Shown here one piece after another: positions 35,700 through 48,800 of a stretch of DNA of 64,000 nt. Source of the stretch: Pomacea canaliculata (taxonomy: Eukaryota; Mollusca; Gastropoda; Architaenioglossa; Ampullariidae); the NCBI RefSeq assembly GCF_003073045.1, contig NC_037597.1, positions 29,069,927 through 29,133,926 of the forward strand, in the 5' to 3' direction. The notes under the pieces were generated by a model that was given only the letters and a program-made list of their open reading frames with translations, made no database searches and was not told the DNA's origin. Position numbers and translations under genes: made by a program. Within the stretch, counting starts at the first letter, position 1; the number at the start of each line of letters is the position of its first letter.

Positions 35700-36690
35700 A
35701 CCTAGCAGCACTCTCACATACACAGGGACAGAACTCTCACATACACAGGGACAGAACTCTCACTGTGACAGAACTCTCCCATACACAGGGACAGAACTCT
35801 CACACACAGGGACAGAACTCTCACTGTGACAGAACTCTCACATACACAGGGACAGAACTCTCACACACAGGGACAGAACTCTCACTGTGACAGAACTCTC
35901 ACACACACAGGGACAGCTCTCTGTGACAGAACTCTCACATACACAGGGACAGAACTCTCACATACACAGGGACAGAACTCTCATACACAGGGACAGAACT
36001 CTCACTGTGACAGAACTCTCACACACACAGGGGCAGCTCTCTGTGACAGAACTCTCACATACACAGGGACAGAACTCTCACATACACAGGGACAGAACTC
36101 TCACATACACAGGGACAGAACTCTCACACACAGGGACAGAACTCTCACTGTGACAGAACTCTCACACACACAGGGACAGAACTCTCACATACACAGGGAC
36201 AGAACTCTCACACACAGGGACAGAACTCTCACTGTGACAGAACTCTCACATACACAGGACAGAACTCTCACATACACAGGGACAGAACTCTCACATACAA
36301 AGGGACAGAACTCTCACATACACAGGACAGAACTCTCACACACAGGGACAGAACTCTCACTGTGACAGAACTCTCACACACACAGGACAGCTCTCTGTGA
36401 CAGAACTCTCACATACACAGGGACAGAACTCTCACATACACAGGGACAGAACTCTCACTGTGACAGAACTCTCTCACACAGGGACAGAACTCTCACATAC
36501 AAAGGGACAGAACTCTCCCATACACAGGGACAGAACTCTCACATACACAGGGACAGAACTCTCACACACAGGGACAGAACTCTCACTGTGACAGAACTCT
36601 CACACACACAGGGACAGCTCTCTGTGACAGAACTCTCACATACACAGGGACAGAACTCTCTCACTCTGTGACAGAACTCTCTCACTTACA
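35700..36690 (+). repeat. Minisatellite, ACAGGGACAGAACTCTCAC type
   Basis: Dozens of units of 18-24 bp, mixing CATACACAGGGACAGAACTCT and CACTGTGACAGAACTCT forms. Long ORFs reading HTQGQNS arise from it and are not believed. Confidence 0.9.
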
Positions 36691-36764
36691 GACTGCCTTA
36701 CCTCTTCTGCAATGGCACCTCTCTCTCTCTCTCACACATACACAATGAAAGAACTGTCATCCAT

Positions 36765-37610
36765 TATCTGGCTACACCAATGTACTGTAAACGTTACATT
36801 ATCTGGCTACAGTACTGTACTGTAAACGTCACATTATCTGGCTACAGTACTGTACTGTAAACGTTACATTATCTGGCTACAGTACTGTAAACGTTACATT
36901 ATCTGGCTACAGTACTGTAAACGTTACATTATCTGGCTACAGTACCGTAAACGTTACATTATCTGGCTACAGTACTGTACTGTAAACATTACATTATCTG
37001 GCTACACCAATGTACTGTAAACGTCACATTATCTGGCTACAGTACTGTACTGTAAACGTTACATTATCTGGCTACAGTACTGTACTGTAAACGTTACATT
37101 ATCTGGCTACAGTACTGTAAACGTTACATTATCTGGCTACAGTACCGTAAACGTTACATTATCTGGCTACAGTACTGTACTGTAAACATTACATTATCTG
37201 GCTACACCAATGTACTGTAAACGTTACATTATCTGGCTACAGTACTGTACTGTAAACGTTACATTATCTTGCTACACTAATGTACTGTAAACGTTGCATT
37301 ATCTGGCTACAGTACTGTACTGTAAACTTTACATTATCTGGCTACAGTACTGTACTGTAAACGTTACATTATCTTGCTACACTAATGTACTGTAAACGTT
37401 ACATTATCTGGCTACAGTACTGTACTGTAAACTTTACATTATCTGGCTACAGTACTGTACTGTAAACGTTACATTATCTTGCTACACTAATGTACTGTAA
37501 ACGTTACATTATCTTGCTACAGTACTGTACTGTAAACGTTACATTATCTGGCTACACTAATGTACTGTAAACATTACATTATCTGGCTACACTAATGTAA
37601 ATGAAATGTC
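36765..37610 (+). repeat. 35-bp minisatellite
   Basis: About 25 units of ATTATCTGGCTACAGTACTG plus TACTGTAAACGTTAC; shorter 29-bp units lack one TACTG. Higher-order periodicity is visible (the ACACCAATG variant recurs). Confidence 0.92.
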
Positions 37611-37644
37611 ATAGTGTAGCACAGCAGCTAAAATACATTACGGC

Positions 37645-37770
37645 ATCAGGCGAGAGTTACTAGCCCTGTAACATACATGTTTATTACTATCATTATCATA
37701 GTTTACGCCTGTTAGCCCTGTAACATACATGTTTATTACTATCATTATCATAGTTTACGCCTGGTAGCCC
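37645..37770 (+). repeat. 52-bp duplication
   Basis: TAGCCCTGTAACATACATGT through TAGTTTACGCCTG is present twice, with a third partial copy. Confidence 0.8.
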
Positions 37771-37873
37771 TGTAACACGTTTCACTGCTTTAAACTCATT
37801 ATTACATTGTAACAAGATTTTACACGCGACACGATGACGCTCTGCGCACTAACTTGAACGTCGCACCACTCAC

Positions 37874-37950
37874 CTCGAAGCTTTCGCTGGATGTTGTCGA
37901 GTGTCGGTGAAGACAGTGTGCAGAGTATGGCGGTGTTTGTGACAGATGAC
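37874..37950 (-). promoter_or_regulatory. Candidate untranslated first exon and promoter of the tandem-CARD gene
   Basis: A strong minus-strand donor, TTCGAG|GTGAGT, ends a CpG-richer stretch (about 37800-38180) with no ATG immediately before the donor. A matching acceptor, TACTAG, lies about 20 bp upstream of the CARD 1 ATG. The exon's upstream edge is not visible; the end given is nominal. Linkage to the CARD gene is inference from position and strand. Confidence 0.4.
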
Positions 37951-38509
37951 TGACGGCCCGAGTGTCTTCACTACCTTCAGTAGTTCAGACGACACCCGGA
38001 GATCACTGAGTCACTTCAAAGAAAAGCTTTCAGTGCATGCGACAAGCGAGCAGGTGTGCACAGACAGCGAAGGTGAGAAGCAAAACAAGTCTCTTCGTCC
38101 CTCTTTCCCCTTTCACACCCCGTTCCGCCCACCCGCACAACGCTTGCGCCGCTCACTGACTGACGGCTGTAAACTGTCGGGTGGGTGAAAAGATGATGAG
38201 ATCACATTGAACGATATGCCATCGAGGCGATCGAGCACACTAAAGAGTTAGGACAGTTTGCTCTTTCTTTGGTGGCTGTTTGAACACGCCATGGCAAGAT
38301 CTCATTGCTGAGGCCGACACTGACAGTCCCCCACACCCCACCCGTCTACAAACACCCGACTGTCTTCACTCAGAACAGATCGCTCTCTCTCTCTCTGTGC
38401 GTGCGTGAATGTGAATGTGAATGTGAGCATATTTGTATGCGTGTTTGTTAGCTAGCAGTTTAATTTCCAAAACAAAACCTCTCCACCCGCACCCCCCAGG
38501 GTGAGAGCT

Positions 38510-38655
38510 GAGGAGCTAAACCCTCCTTGATGGCGCCTGTCACCATGACAGTGAAAATCAGGCGTTGAGGGTTGGTGTCTCGCCTCCTTCCTCCCTCTCT
38601 GGACGTGACACTTGTTTGCTGGGCTGACGGTCTGTACTCCGGTTTCCTCCACCGC
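38510..38655 (+). mobile_element. SINE fragment
   Basis: GGCGCCTGTCACCATGACAG, then TTGCTGGGCTGACGG and TCCGGTTTCCTCC follow the layout of the SINE at 60-255 and 11275-11470. Confidence 0.6.
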
Positions 38656-38702
38656 GCGTGTGCGTACGTGTTGTGTGTTGTGTGTGCAACTACCAACTTT
38701 AT

Positions 38703-38870
38703 CCCTGGACTGCTGGCAGACGATGTTTTCCAGTTAACTGCTAAAACAATTAAGCATCAGACGACAAAGCTTCCGGTTTATTCACATTCTTTGTTACGGC
38801 TCGCCGAGACTAACAGCGGACACTTCACAAGAGGCTAAGCGTTGATCTTGGCAGACAGACATCCCTCTCC
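38703..38870 (+). repeat. Dispersed repeat U2, copy 2
   Basis: Pairs with 25078-25235, same orientation. Confidence 0.75.
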
Positions 38871-39204
38871 ATCTCAAGCAATCGCACTCCCTGAACTGCT
38901 TTCTATCTAAACACTTTCAAGACATGTAGATGAGGCCTGTAGAGATTCCTCCCAGCTCCACGTGACCTTGTAAATATATGCATATATCTTCTTAATCATC
39001 ACCTTGTACAGATCCACCCTTCTTTATGTTTACTACAGTTTTTTTTTCTATAATGCTTAATTACTTCATTTATGTAGTTAATTTCCTCTCTGTAAAGGGC
39101 GAGGGCTACATGGAAAATAGCGCTCTGTTGCTATTTTTACCTCTCGTAAATAAAGAATTGTCATTGTCATTGTCACGTCCGTGGTGCAAGTGTGTGTTGT
39201 GCGT

Positions 39205-39340
39205 ATGCAACCAACCAAGAAACCAACTAAGCAACCAACCCAAACCAACCCAAACCACCCAACCACCCACCCAACCAAACCAAACCAACCCAACCACACA
39301 TCCACCCACCCAACCAAACCAAACCAAACCAACCAAAACA
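39205..39340 (+). repeat. Simple repeat, CCAAC/CAAAC type
   Basis: Degenerate run of AACCAACC and AACCAAACC. Confidence 0.85.
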
Positions 39341-39954
39341 TGTCATTTTATTGTTTTATCTGATATGGCCACAACATTCGAGGGACTGAGCACAGCTCAT
39401 ACAATATACGAAACAAAATTATTACGTAATCAGTAAAAATAGAAAACAATAGGTCGTGTTCACGTGACGTCATCAGTTGTTACTTCAGCGGCCATGTTGA
39501 CTCCCCAGCAAAGCACTGGTTACACAAGCTTGCTAGCAACTGTTCAGTTATCGTGGTCGTTTCCGGTATAAAATGATGTAAAAGTAGTGTGTGTGAGGGT
39601 ATGCATGTGTAAAGTCTCACTGTCTGATGGCCAAAGAACTAATATATGGAGATGTACATGTGATTGTTATAAAATATGCTGCATTGTGTTACCACTATGT
39701 ATCTATCCCCCATGTAAAATGACTATATGAGTCACTGACATTAAAGATCTCGTACTCGTACACACACGTGCGCACACCTGTGGCTGCCTGTACTTCATTC
39801 TAGCTGTAGGTCTGATTTAGTTACCTGTAACCGTGTCGATGTTTTAATGTAAACAGTTGTAGATATACATATACATATATATTACACGCTGCTCAAATTG
39901 AGTTGACAACTAAATGTCATTTGCCTGTCTTCAGCATCTTCAGATCTCACCACA

Positions 39955-40460
39955 GCAACACAGTATGCTACATTACAGCAGCTTAGTATGCTACATCATG
40001 GCAGCACATTATGCTACATCATGGCAGCACAGTATGCTACATCACAGCAGCACCATCCTACACCATGGCAGCACACTACATATGCTACATCACAGCAGCA
40101 CCGTGATACATCATGGCAGCACAGCATGCTACATCACAGCAGCACAGTATGCTACATTATAGCAACACACTACATATGCTACATCACAGCAGCACCGTGC
40201 TACATCATGGCAGCACATTATGCTACATCACAGCAGCACCATGCTACATCAAGGCAGCACAGTATGCTACATCACAGCAGCACCATGCTACATCATGGCA
40301 GCACAGTATGCTACATCACAGCAGCACCATGCTACATCAAGGCAGCACAGTATGCTACATCACAGCAGCACCATGCTACATCATGGCAGCACAATATGCT
40401 ACATCAGCAGCACCATGCTACATCACAGCAGCACAGCATGCTACATCACAGCAGTGCAGA
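39955..40460 (+). repeat. Minisatellite, GCTACATCACAGCAGCAC type
   Basis: About 22 units of 21-23 bp, alternating ATCACAGCAGCAC and ATCATGGCAGCAC, so a 42-44 bp dimer is the larger unit. Confidence 0.9.
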
Positions 40461-40679
40461 GATCTGTATGGTGGTCAGGGTCAATAACCGGAGAGGGTGA
40501 GCTGTTGATATCCGCTAACTGTGTTCACAAGACTGTGTTGCTGAAATGAAAGCAGCAAAGTGTGTCACATTATTGTCATCATACTCGTCTTCTTACTACT
40601 TGTTTCCAGACACATCAATTCAATATCCTCTCTCTCATTATCTCTCGTTCTCTCTCTGAATGGTTCTAGGATAGCAAAG

Positions 40680-41045
40680 AAATTAAAATAATAAATGCAT
40701 ACAAATACCTTGGAATAATCCTCTCAACTCGCTGTATATAAATATTTACACAAGCTCTAGAAGATTTATCATTAAAAGCCCCTAAAGTGTTAGGAATACC
40801 AAAGGTTGTGTTTAGGCTAAATAATTGCTCCCTTTCTCTCTCTTTTTTTATTTTTATAAAAAAGACTGATAGTCGAATCAATCCAATATTGTACGCCTCA
40901 GAAACCTGCATGGGCTCTTTAGGCAATACAGAGGTAACTGGTAGAGTACACACTTTGGGCATAAAAATGTTAGGGGTACTTCTAAAGACACCTAATGCAG
41001 TGGTGTATGGTGAATGTGGAGCTTCCTGTTATTTGTAAACTTCCA
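40680..41045 (+). mobile_element. LINE RT fragment, plus strand
   Basis: Pieces NPILYASETCMGSLGN, GIKMLGVLLKTPNAVVYGEC are the C-terminal RT 'YGSE...LG...PNAAVYGE' pattern. Head-to-head with the LINE-A copy that follows. Confidence 0.65.
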
Positions 41046-41049
41046 TGTC

Positions 41050-41760
41050 AGATTACACAATTTTGGTTGAATGTCGTTAAATTGTCGGCCAGCTTTGCAG
41101 GGTTTGACCGATCCAGCCCCACTTCCGCTTGACTGGCAGGTTTTTGGTTGGTTCTCTCCTACAGGTCTGTATTGGAGATCTTCTCGGGCCATCTGATGTT
41201 GAGGATGTGGCGCAGACATCTGTTGGCCAATGTCTGAATCTTGTTGGTGATGGTTTGTCACTCGCCATGTCTCACATCCATATAGAAGGACTGACTTTAC
41301 ATTTGTGTTAAAGATGCGGATCTTGGTGTGTAGAGATAAAGCCTTGGAGTTCCAGATAGGTCTTAGGGTGTGGAATGCAAGCCTGGCTTTGTTTATTCGG
41401 CTTCTGACATCATCTGTACCTCCGTCTTTGCTGCTGACTATGCTGCCAAGGTAGGTGAAACGGTCAGACTCTGTAATACATTCTCCATGTAGTTGGAGTG
41501 GGGCTTCTTTCTTGTTGTTGACCCGCATTACCTCCGTCTTCTTGATGTTGATGGTTAGGCCAGTCATTGCTGCTTCTTCTGCGAGCCGAGTGAGCTTTGT
41601 CTGTGCGTGTTGCTGCTTGTGGGACAACAGGCTGATGTCATCCGCAAAGTCCTGAAGTTGCCTGGCGAAGGTCCGCTGAACGCCCAGAAGGACCTCAGCT
41701 TTATCTTCATGGTTGCCACAAGCAGGTGGTGGTCTGTGGATGCATCTGCGCCTCCCTTAC
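41050..41760 (-). mobile_element. LINE-A copy, 5'-truncated
   Basis: An open stretch (41627-40992) with [60 protein letters not shown] and SVLLYGCETWRVTN. Better preserved than the 18-21 kb copy. 3' of the ankyrin gene. Confidence 0.88.
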
Positions 41761-42065
41761 CCTGACATCCAGCAGACTGATGTCTGTTACATTGACATTT
41801 AAACTGCTGGACTCACAAGTCAAGCTGATTATCCACATACGTGAAAGTCCAATTTATTTGAGGTGGGATTTTAATTTAGCCAGATAATGCAATTTATATT
41901 GTGTTGTATAGTACAGATCTACCAGAAAGCGATGCACTGCATTTGAAAATATACAGTATTTATATTTTCCGGGTGGGTTAATTTAAACTTGATCGTTGTA
42001 GCTTTTTCTCGGATCTCCTGTGGGAACTTCCCAAGCTCCCCATATGTCAACCTTGAGAGGATGGC

Positions 42066-42071
42066 TTTATT
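42066..42071 (-). terminator. Candidate polyadenylation signal of the ankyrin gene
   Basis: AATAAA on the minus strand about 410 bp after the stop; another lies at 41853-41858. Motif only. Confidence 0.4.
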
Positions 42072-42477
42072 GAATTTAAAATTATTTTGATGAATTGCAA
42101 TTGCAGGTCGCTAGCCAGCCTAGTCATAGAAGGGCTCCGCACTTCACAAACATAGACAAGAATAAGGACAATCATTCCATCAAAGAATTGGATTTACAGG
42201 TTATGAGGTAACATCATTTCGAGACAGCTTCTCGCAAGTGCAAACACAAATCCATCAGCTTTGTCATATTTTCTTCTGTACAACATTGAATTATTATGGT
42301 AATTAAAATAACTTCCGCTTTTTGACCAGCAGAAGTAAACGTAGGTAAATTCCATATCTTGCCTCTGGAAAAAAACAGCTATCTTCCTCTTGCTGATATA
42401 TCAAGATGTTGTACTGGGTAATATGGCTTTCAGAATCTTGTACTCAGCAATCAGATATTAGGATACTGTATTCAGGT

Positions 42478-42836
42478 TTACAGAGTACCGATGCCATCAA
42501 GTTGGTCTTTCGACAAGATGAAACCCGTCAACTCACTGATTGGATCGAGGTACAGGTGAGATGCTCCGTATGACGTCACCAGGGAACTGGCGCGACGAAT
42601 GAAGCTAAGCTGAGCTCGGGACACCCCGTTGGGACCGGAAGTAAGGCCTTTGTTCATGGACACGGTACCGGAAGTCAGGTTGTCTGTCCTTGTCGTGGAC
42701 ATGGGACTGTCTGAATGTGAACGTGACACCCACAGAGACTTGGTGGTGGAAGGCCGAGAGGGCCTGCTGGTGTTTGTTTGGGAAGATTGGTAACTGCTCC
42801 GTTGTTTACCTGCACATAGATAATGGGTAATCGTTC
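42478..42836 (-). CDS. Ankyrin gene last exon
   Basis: Two acceptors are in phase with exon 8: ACATGCAG (exon from 42836) and ATGTGCAG (from 42809). Encodes a Ser/Thr/Arg-rich stretch (KQRSSYQSSQTNTSRPSRPS) and a final SYGASHLYLDPISELTGFIL segment before the stop at 42478. No family recognised. Confidence 0.65.
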
Positions 42837-45800
42837 CTGCATGTAGACATTTGGATCACAGACGGCGCTAGGGGGATGTGGGACCTTGGGCAACTAGAGC
42901 TGCGGGGCCCTTGGAAGCCGGTACAACATAGGCACTTGTTAGCGCGGGGCCCCCATCAGGCGCGGGGCCTTGACCGGTCGCCCCTGCTCTCTGCCCCCCC
43001 CCCCCAACATCCCCTAACGTCCGCTCTGACATCTGCAAACAAGTAAATGTTTGTCGGCAATTGACACTGAGCCTCAAATACTTTTTCTTGTGTGCGTGTG
43101 ACACTGACTCGTCACTGGCAAGGTGCGTGTGAGATGAGAGCAAGATTTATGTACAAATTTATGTACGAACGAAATTTATTACTACGTTTGAGTTAACACA
43201 GGTGTGGGTGTGCGCGAGCGAGCAATGATAAGAAGATTTATTGTATGTACAAATGTAATTTATCAGTATGAGTTAATAGAGGTGTGTGTGTGCGTGCGCG
43301 CTCGCGAGGAGAGAGACCACATCCCACATCAAGGTGTCCAGAAACAATGTTACACACTCTGCTGACAATAACACCAACCATAATGATACACGCAATGGTC
43401 AATAATACTAAATGCTAATCTCCGATTTGTAACTTAAGGATAAACGCTTTGCGGTGAATAACACTAAATAATAATAAGTTCTAGATGTAGCTCACTCGCT
43501 CCCTACAAAAGCACAGATGCAGCAGACAGCATAAAGCACTCAAGACAAGGGACACGCCGACAACAATCAACTGCTCAGTCACACTAAGCAAAGAGATCTC
43601 CGACAATTTAATTGTACCCCTGTATGTGTCCACCTGATGTCCTGTAATACATACTCCCCTGATCCCCCAGTGAAAGTTAATTTGACATACCCAGACATGC
43701 AGCCACCCGAGAGGTAGATTGCCGGCAGAGCATGACGGCTATAGGCTAGCACCCAGACATCAGTCAGGCATCCCTTGCCGGCACCTCGTGGTTGGGGGGG
43801 ATCACATGGATAGACTAGCAGCTGACAGGCCGCCATCTTGTCTATTGTGGGCGACAGTCAGCAGGTCCTGTACAGGACGACCAGTCCAGTCTTTGACTTC
43901 GTACGTCACTTCTTCCTCTGACCACCGCAGTGTCCACTACCCTCCAGGGTACCTTGAAGAACAGTCTTCTGCAGGGTGTCATGCCGGGTCACGTGGCCTA
44001 CGAAGACCAGCTGGCGTCGCTTGACTGTTGAGAGTAGAGGTTCCTGGTGTCCTGAGTGTTGCCGTCTTGTTTCGTACAAAGTCGTTGGTTCCATGTTTTC
44101 TGTATGAGATCCGGAGCAGACTCCTCAGGCACTTGGTCTCGACTACCTGGATTCTCTACGGCGAGCGGAGTCCACGTGTCACATCTGTAGAGCCGGATCA
44201 GCAGTATCAGGGATTTCTACACCTTGTACTTGGTAATGAGCCAGATCTTATGGCTATGCCAGATCCTCTCTAGTCTAGCCATGGCTGCTGTTCTGTTGCC
44301 ATCTTGGTGCTGATTTGTGGCGTGGAGCTGCCGTCCTTGGGCTCCCAAGTACTTGAAGCTGCTGACTGCTTGGAACTATACCCCGTTCATAGAGAGCTCT
44401 GCTTTGCCACTGCCATTGATTATAATTGCTGTCAGTGCATTGAACTGTCTGTCAGTCTGTAGGTAAGGTCTTGCAGTTCTTTTTAGTGCCTCATGACAGA
44501 TTTATGTCGCCTGCAAAGTCCTCTTTGGTTGTTCAGCATTTCTGTACTTGTTGAGCTCTTGTACAACGCTTCGACGACTTGCATGAGGCCTTCTTCGATT
44601 TAGAAATTTCGCATCACATGCCATAGCCCCTCGTGCCAGACTCTGTCAAATGCCTTTTTAAAGTCAATGAAGTTGTGGGAGCGGATCCGCTGATTCTGAA
44701 GATGCTTTTCTATGAGAATGCGACAGTTGAAGATCTGCTCAAGTGTGCTGCTACGTGGTCGGAAGCCAGCCTGTTCTTCTACTAGCATCTGTTCTCCGTT
44801 GATGCTCATGAGATTCTGTATGTCCTTCAGCATGACTTGGGTTGCTGATAAGGCTTATGGTTCTGTAGTTCTGGCACTGTTTGCTGTTTCCTTTTTTGGG
44901 GAGGGGTATGATTAGTGACTGCGTCCATTCTTTGGGCCATTCCTTGCGTTCCCAGACTCTTTGGCACAGGACAGTCAGGGCCTTTGTAGTTTCTTCCCAC
45001 CCTGTTTGAACAACTCGGCTCAACGCCTGGAGGAAAATCGCCAGACCCAGACATGTACCCACCTGAATAATAGATTGCTGGCAGAGCATGATGGCTAATG
45101 GCTAGCACCTTGAAATGTACTCACCTGAATGATAGATCGCTGGCAGAGCCTGATGGCTAACATGATGACTATAGGCTAGCACCAGGCTGCGCTGCACCTT
45201 CATGTGGTGCTCTTGCTGCCATTCCCTTAGCAGAAGCCGAGGAGATAACTCTTTGCTTGTCTCACTTTTAAAGACACACACGCACACAGACTCATTAGTG
45301 TAAAGAAGAGGAGGTAAAGAAACAAGTACACACTTTGCTTTTCAAAGGCTATGAGTCGCAGACACAAAATCACAGACAAATTATTGCAAGTGATGATTTA
45401 TGACCCCTCCCTCCAAAGAAAAAAACCCACAAAGATAAATTATGTGATGACTTTTCTGTATTACACGTTTATCCTTGCTTTCTGACTTAATGCATATGCA
45501 TGTAACCCTAACCCAGACACAAACACATACAATGTACATACATACACATGTACTATTACAAACTACTGCAATCCAACTAGTGTACATGCACAGTGTGTAC
45601 ACTTACCCATGTAGTCTTACTCGCAAAGTGCTCCCATCTTAATCTACCACCTAAATATATACAATATACACAAACCCATGAATTGTGGCTCACTGCCTAT
45701 CCAAGTCTTTGTAGAGGTATAATCCATGCTCTCTTACTCATAAACTACCCTGGGTGGATATATTTGTAGACATATTGGTACCATGCACACAGTAGGGGAG

Positions 45801-48800
45801 GCCATTTACCTTCATCTTGCCCTAAACACACAACACCTTCATGGTCTTCAGTATAAATATAGTCACTGGCTGATACCAAACGCAGTAGTCATGTTGCCAG
45901 GCCCTAATCCTAACCTTTACACAAAATACACTAATAACCCTTACACAGAGGTGTCAGGTCCTAATCATATTATTAATCTTTACACAAAATTCATTAGTAA
46001 TGATATCAGACCCTAACCATAACCCTAACCCTTACACAGAGGTGTCAGGTCCTAATCATATTATTAATCTTTACACAAAATTCATTATTAGTGATATCAG
46101 GCCATAACCATAACTCTAACCCTTACACAGTATACACTAATAATGCTGTCAGACCCTAACCATAACCCTAACCCTTACACAGAGGTGTCAGGCCCTAATC
46201 ATATTACCTATCTTTACACAAACTACAGTAGCTATGCTGTCACTCCTAACCTCCAACCCTGGTAATCAACTTGCACTAGTCCAAAACTGAATAGACACAT
46301 ATGAGACAGGGTTTGTGTATACCTGTATGTCTGTACTGATAGTTTGACATACCTACAAACAACCCCTCCATACAAACACCCACACTCACACAGGACGCCC
46401 ATATTAGCTTGATTTTAGTATGAAGCTAAAGAATTTCTTGGATACTCTTTACTTGCATTAATAATTATTACAGACAAGAAGGGATTGGAGAGACTCACTT
46501 TCCTATCCTCACCTGTTCCCTTTACTTCTTACTAACCGATATTTTAGTGTGCACTCACTCGTACACTCTAAAATATCTTTGTGCCCTCACCTGTGATTTT
46601 CAATTCTAGACGGAGGACGCACCCTGGTGTCCCCCCTGTGCTTGGGCGAAGCTGGTGTCGTTGAAGGATCTGGACAAAGATCTGCACTGTCCTCCTCCAT
46701 GTCTTTGTCAATGTCCTCCTCCACCTCACTCCGTCGTCTCTGTAGATTCCAGCCGTTGCAGCGGAGTTGTTTTCTCTTGTCCAGCTGTTTGAAGAATATA
46801 CTACTGCTACTAAAGCGCAAGATGGTTTTTAACATCATGTACCAAGTTCTTTTACTCTGGTAAAAAAAGGAAACTCGCCAAATGTGAAAACACACTTAAA
46901 ATTTCTCTCTTTGAGAAATACCTACAGCAATCGGTCTACACTGACTTTTCTTTTCTTCCCCATACCTTTATCTTTGCATTCCTTCATGTTCCTGACATAG
47001 TTAACTGTGCAATAAGTGCATGCTTAACATAAGAATGTGAGCGTGTTTGCTATGCGTGCAGGTGAGCGCACATTTGCTACCTGTTCACGTAAATCTGTGT
47101 TTATGCTACTTGATTAAGACATTCATTTATATCAAAATGGCTGAGCATCGCAGCAATTGCGCTATAGCAGTCCTATTATTACTGAAGTCCTATTATTACT
47201 GTATCCAACTGCATTATACCAGTCCTATAATTACTGTATACCATGCTTTACCAGTCCTATTATTACTGTATAGCATTCTATACCAGTCCTATAATTACCG
47301 TATACCATGCTATACCAGTCCTATAATTACTGTATACCAGTCCTATTACTACTGTATACCAATCTATACCAGTCATATAATTACTGTATACCATGCTATA
47401 CAAGTCCTATTATTACTGTATACTATGCTATACCAGTCCTATAATTACTGTATACTATGCTTTACCAGTCCTATTACTACTGTATACCATGCTATACCAG
47501 TCCTATAATTACTGTATACCATGCTATACCAGTCCTATAATTACTGTATACCATGCTATACCAGTCCTATAATTACTGTATACCATGCTATACCAGTCCT
47601 ATTACTATACCATGCTATTACCAGTCCTATTATTACTGTATACCATTCTATACGTCCTATAATTACTGTATACCAGTCCTATTACTGTATACCAGTCCTA
47701 TAGTATACCATACCAGTCCTATATTACTGTATAATGCTATACGTCCTATTACTACTGTATACCATGCTATACCAGTCCTATTACTGTATACCATGCTATA
47801 CCAGTCCTATAATTACTGTATACCATGCTATACCAGTCCTATAATTACTGTATACCATGCTTTACCAGTCCTATTACTACTGTATACCATGCTATACCAG
47901 TCCTATAATTACTGTATACCATGCTATACCAGTCCTATTACTACTGTATACCATGCTATACCAGTCCTATTATTACTGTATACCATGCTATACCAGTCCT
48001 ATTATACTGTATACCATGCTATACAGTCCTATAATTACTGTATACCATGCTATACCAGTCCTATAATACTGTATACCATGCTATACAGTCCTATTATTAC
48101 TGTATACATGCTATACCAGTCCTATTATTACTGTATACCATCTATACAGTCCTATAATTACTGTATACCATGCTATACCAGTCCTATAATTACTGTATAA
48201 TACCAATACCAGTCCTATTACTACTGTATACCATGCTATACCAGTCTTATTACTACTGTATACCTGTCCTATTACTACAGTATACCATATACCAGTCCTA
48301 CAATTACTGTATACCAGTCCTATAATTACTACTCTATACCATTCTATACCTGTCCTATTACTACTGTATACCATGCTTTATCAGTCCTATTACTACTGTA
48401 TACCATTCTATACCAGTCCTATAATTACTGTATACCATGCTATACCAGTCCTATAATTACTGTATACCATGCTATACCAGTCCTATAATTACTGTATACT
48501 ATGCTATACCAGTCCTATTACTACTGTATACCATGCTATACCTGTCCTATTATTACTGTATACCATGCTATACCAGTCCTATAATTACTGTATACCATGC
48601 TATACAAGTCCTATAATTACTGTATACCATGCTATACCAGTCCTATAATTACTGTATACCATGCTATACCAGTCCTATAATTACTGTATACCATGCTTTA
48701 CCAGTCCTATTACTACTGTATACCATGCTATACCTGTCCTATTACTACTGTATACCATGCTATACCAGTCCTATTACTACTGTATACCAATCTATACCAG

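Noticed and set aside
35700..36690. Long plus-strand ORFs reading HTQGQNSHT
   Set aside because: They follow the minisatellite unit and shift frame with it; no start context, no domain.
35700..40460. CRISPR-like spaced repeats
   Set aside because: Units are head-to-tail without unique spacers, in a eukaryotic intron-bearing window.
45885..46245. Interstitial telomere
   Set aside because: CCCTAA occurs only as part of a 90-bp unit, never as a run of perfect hexamers.
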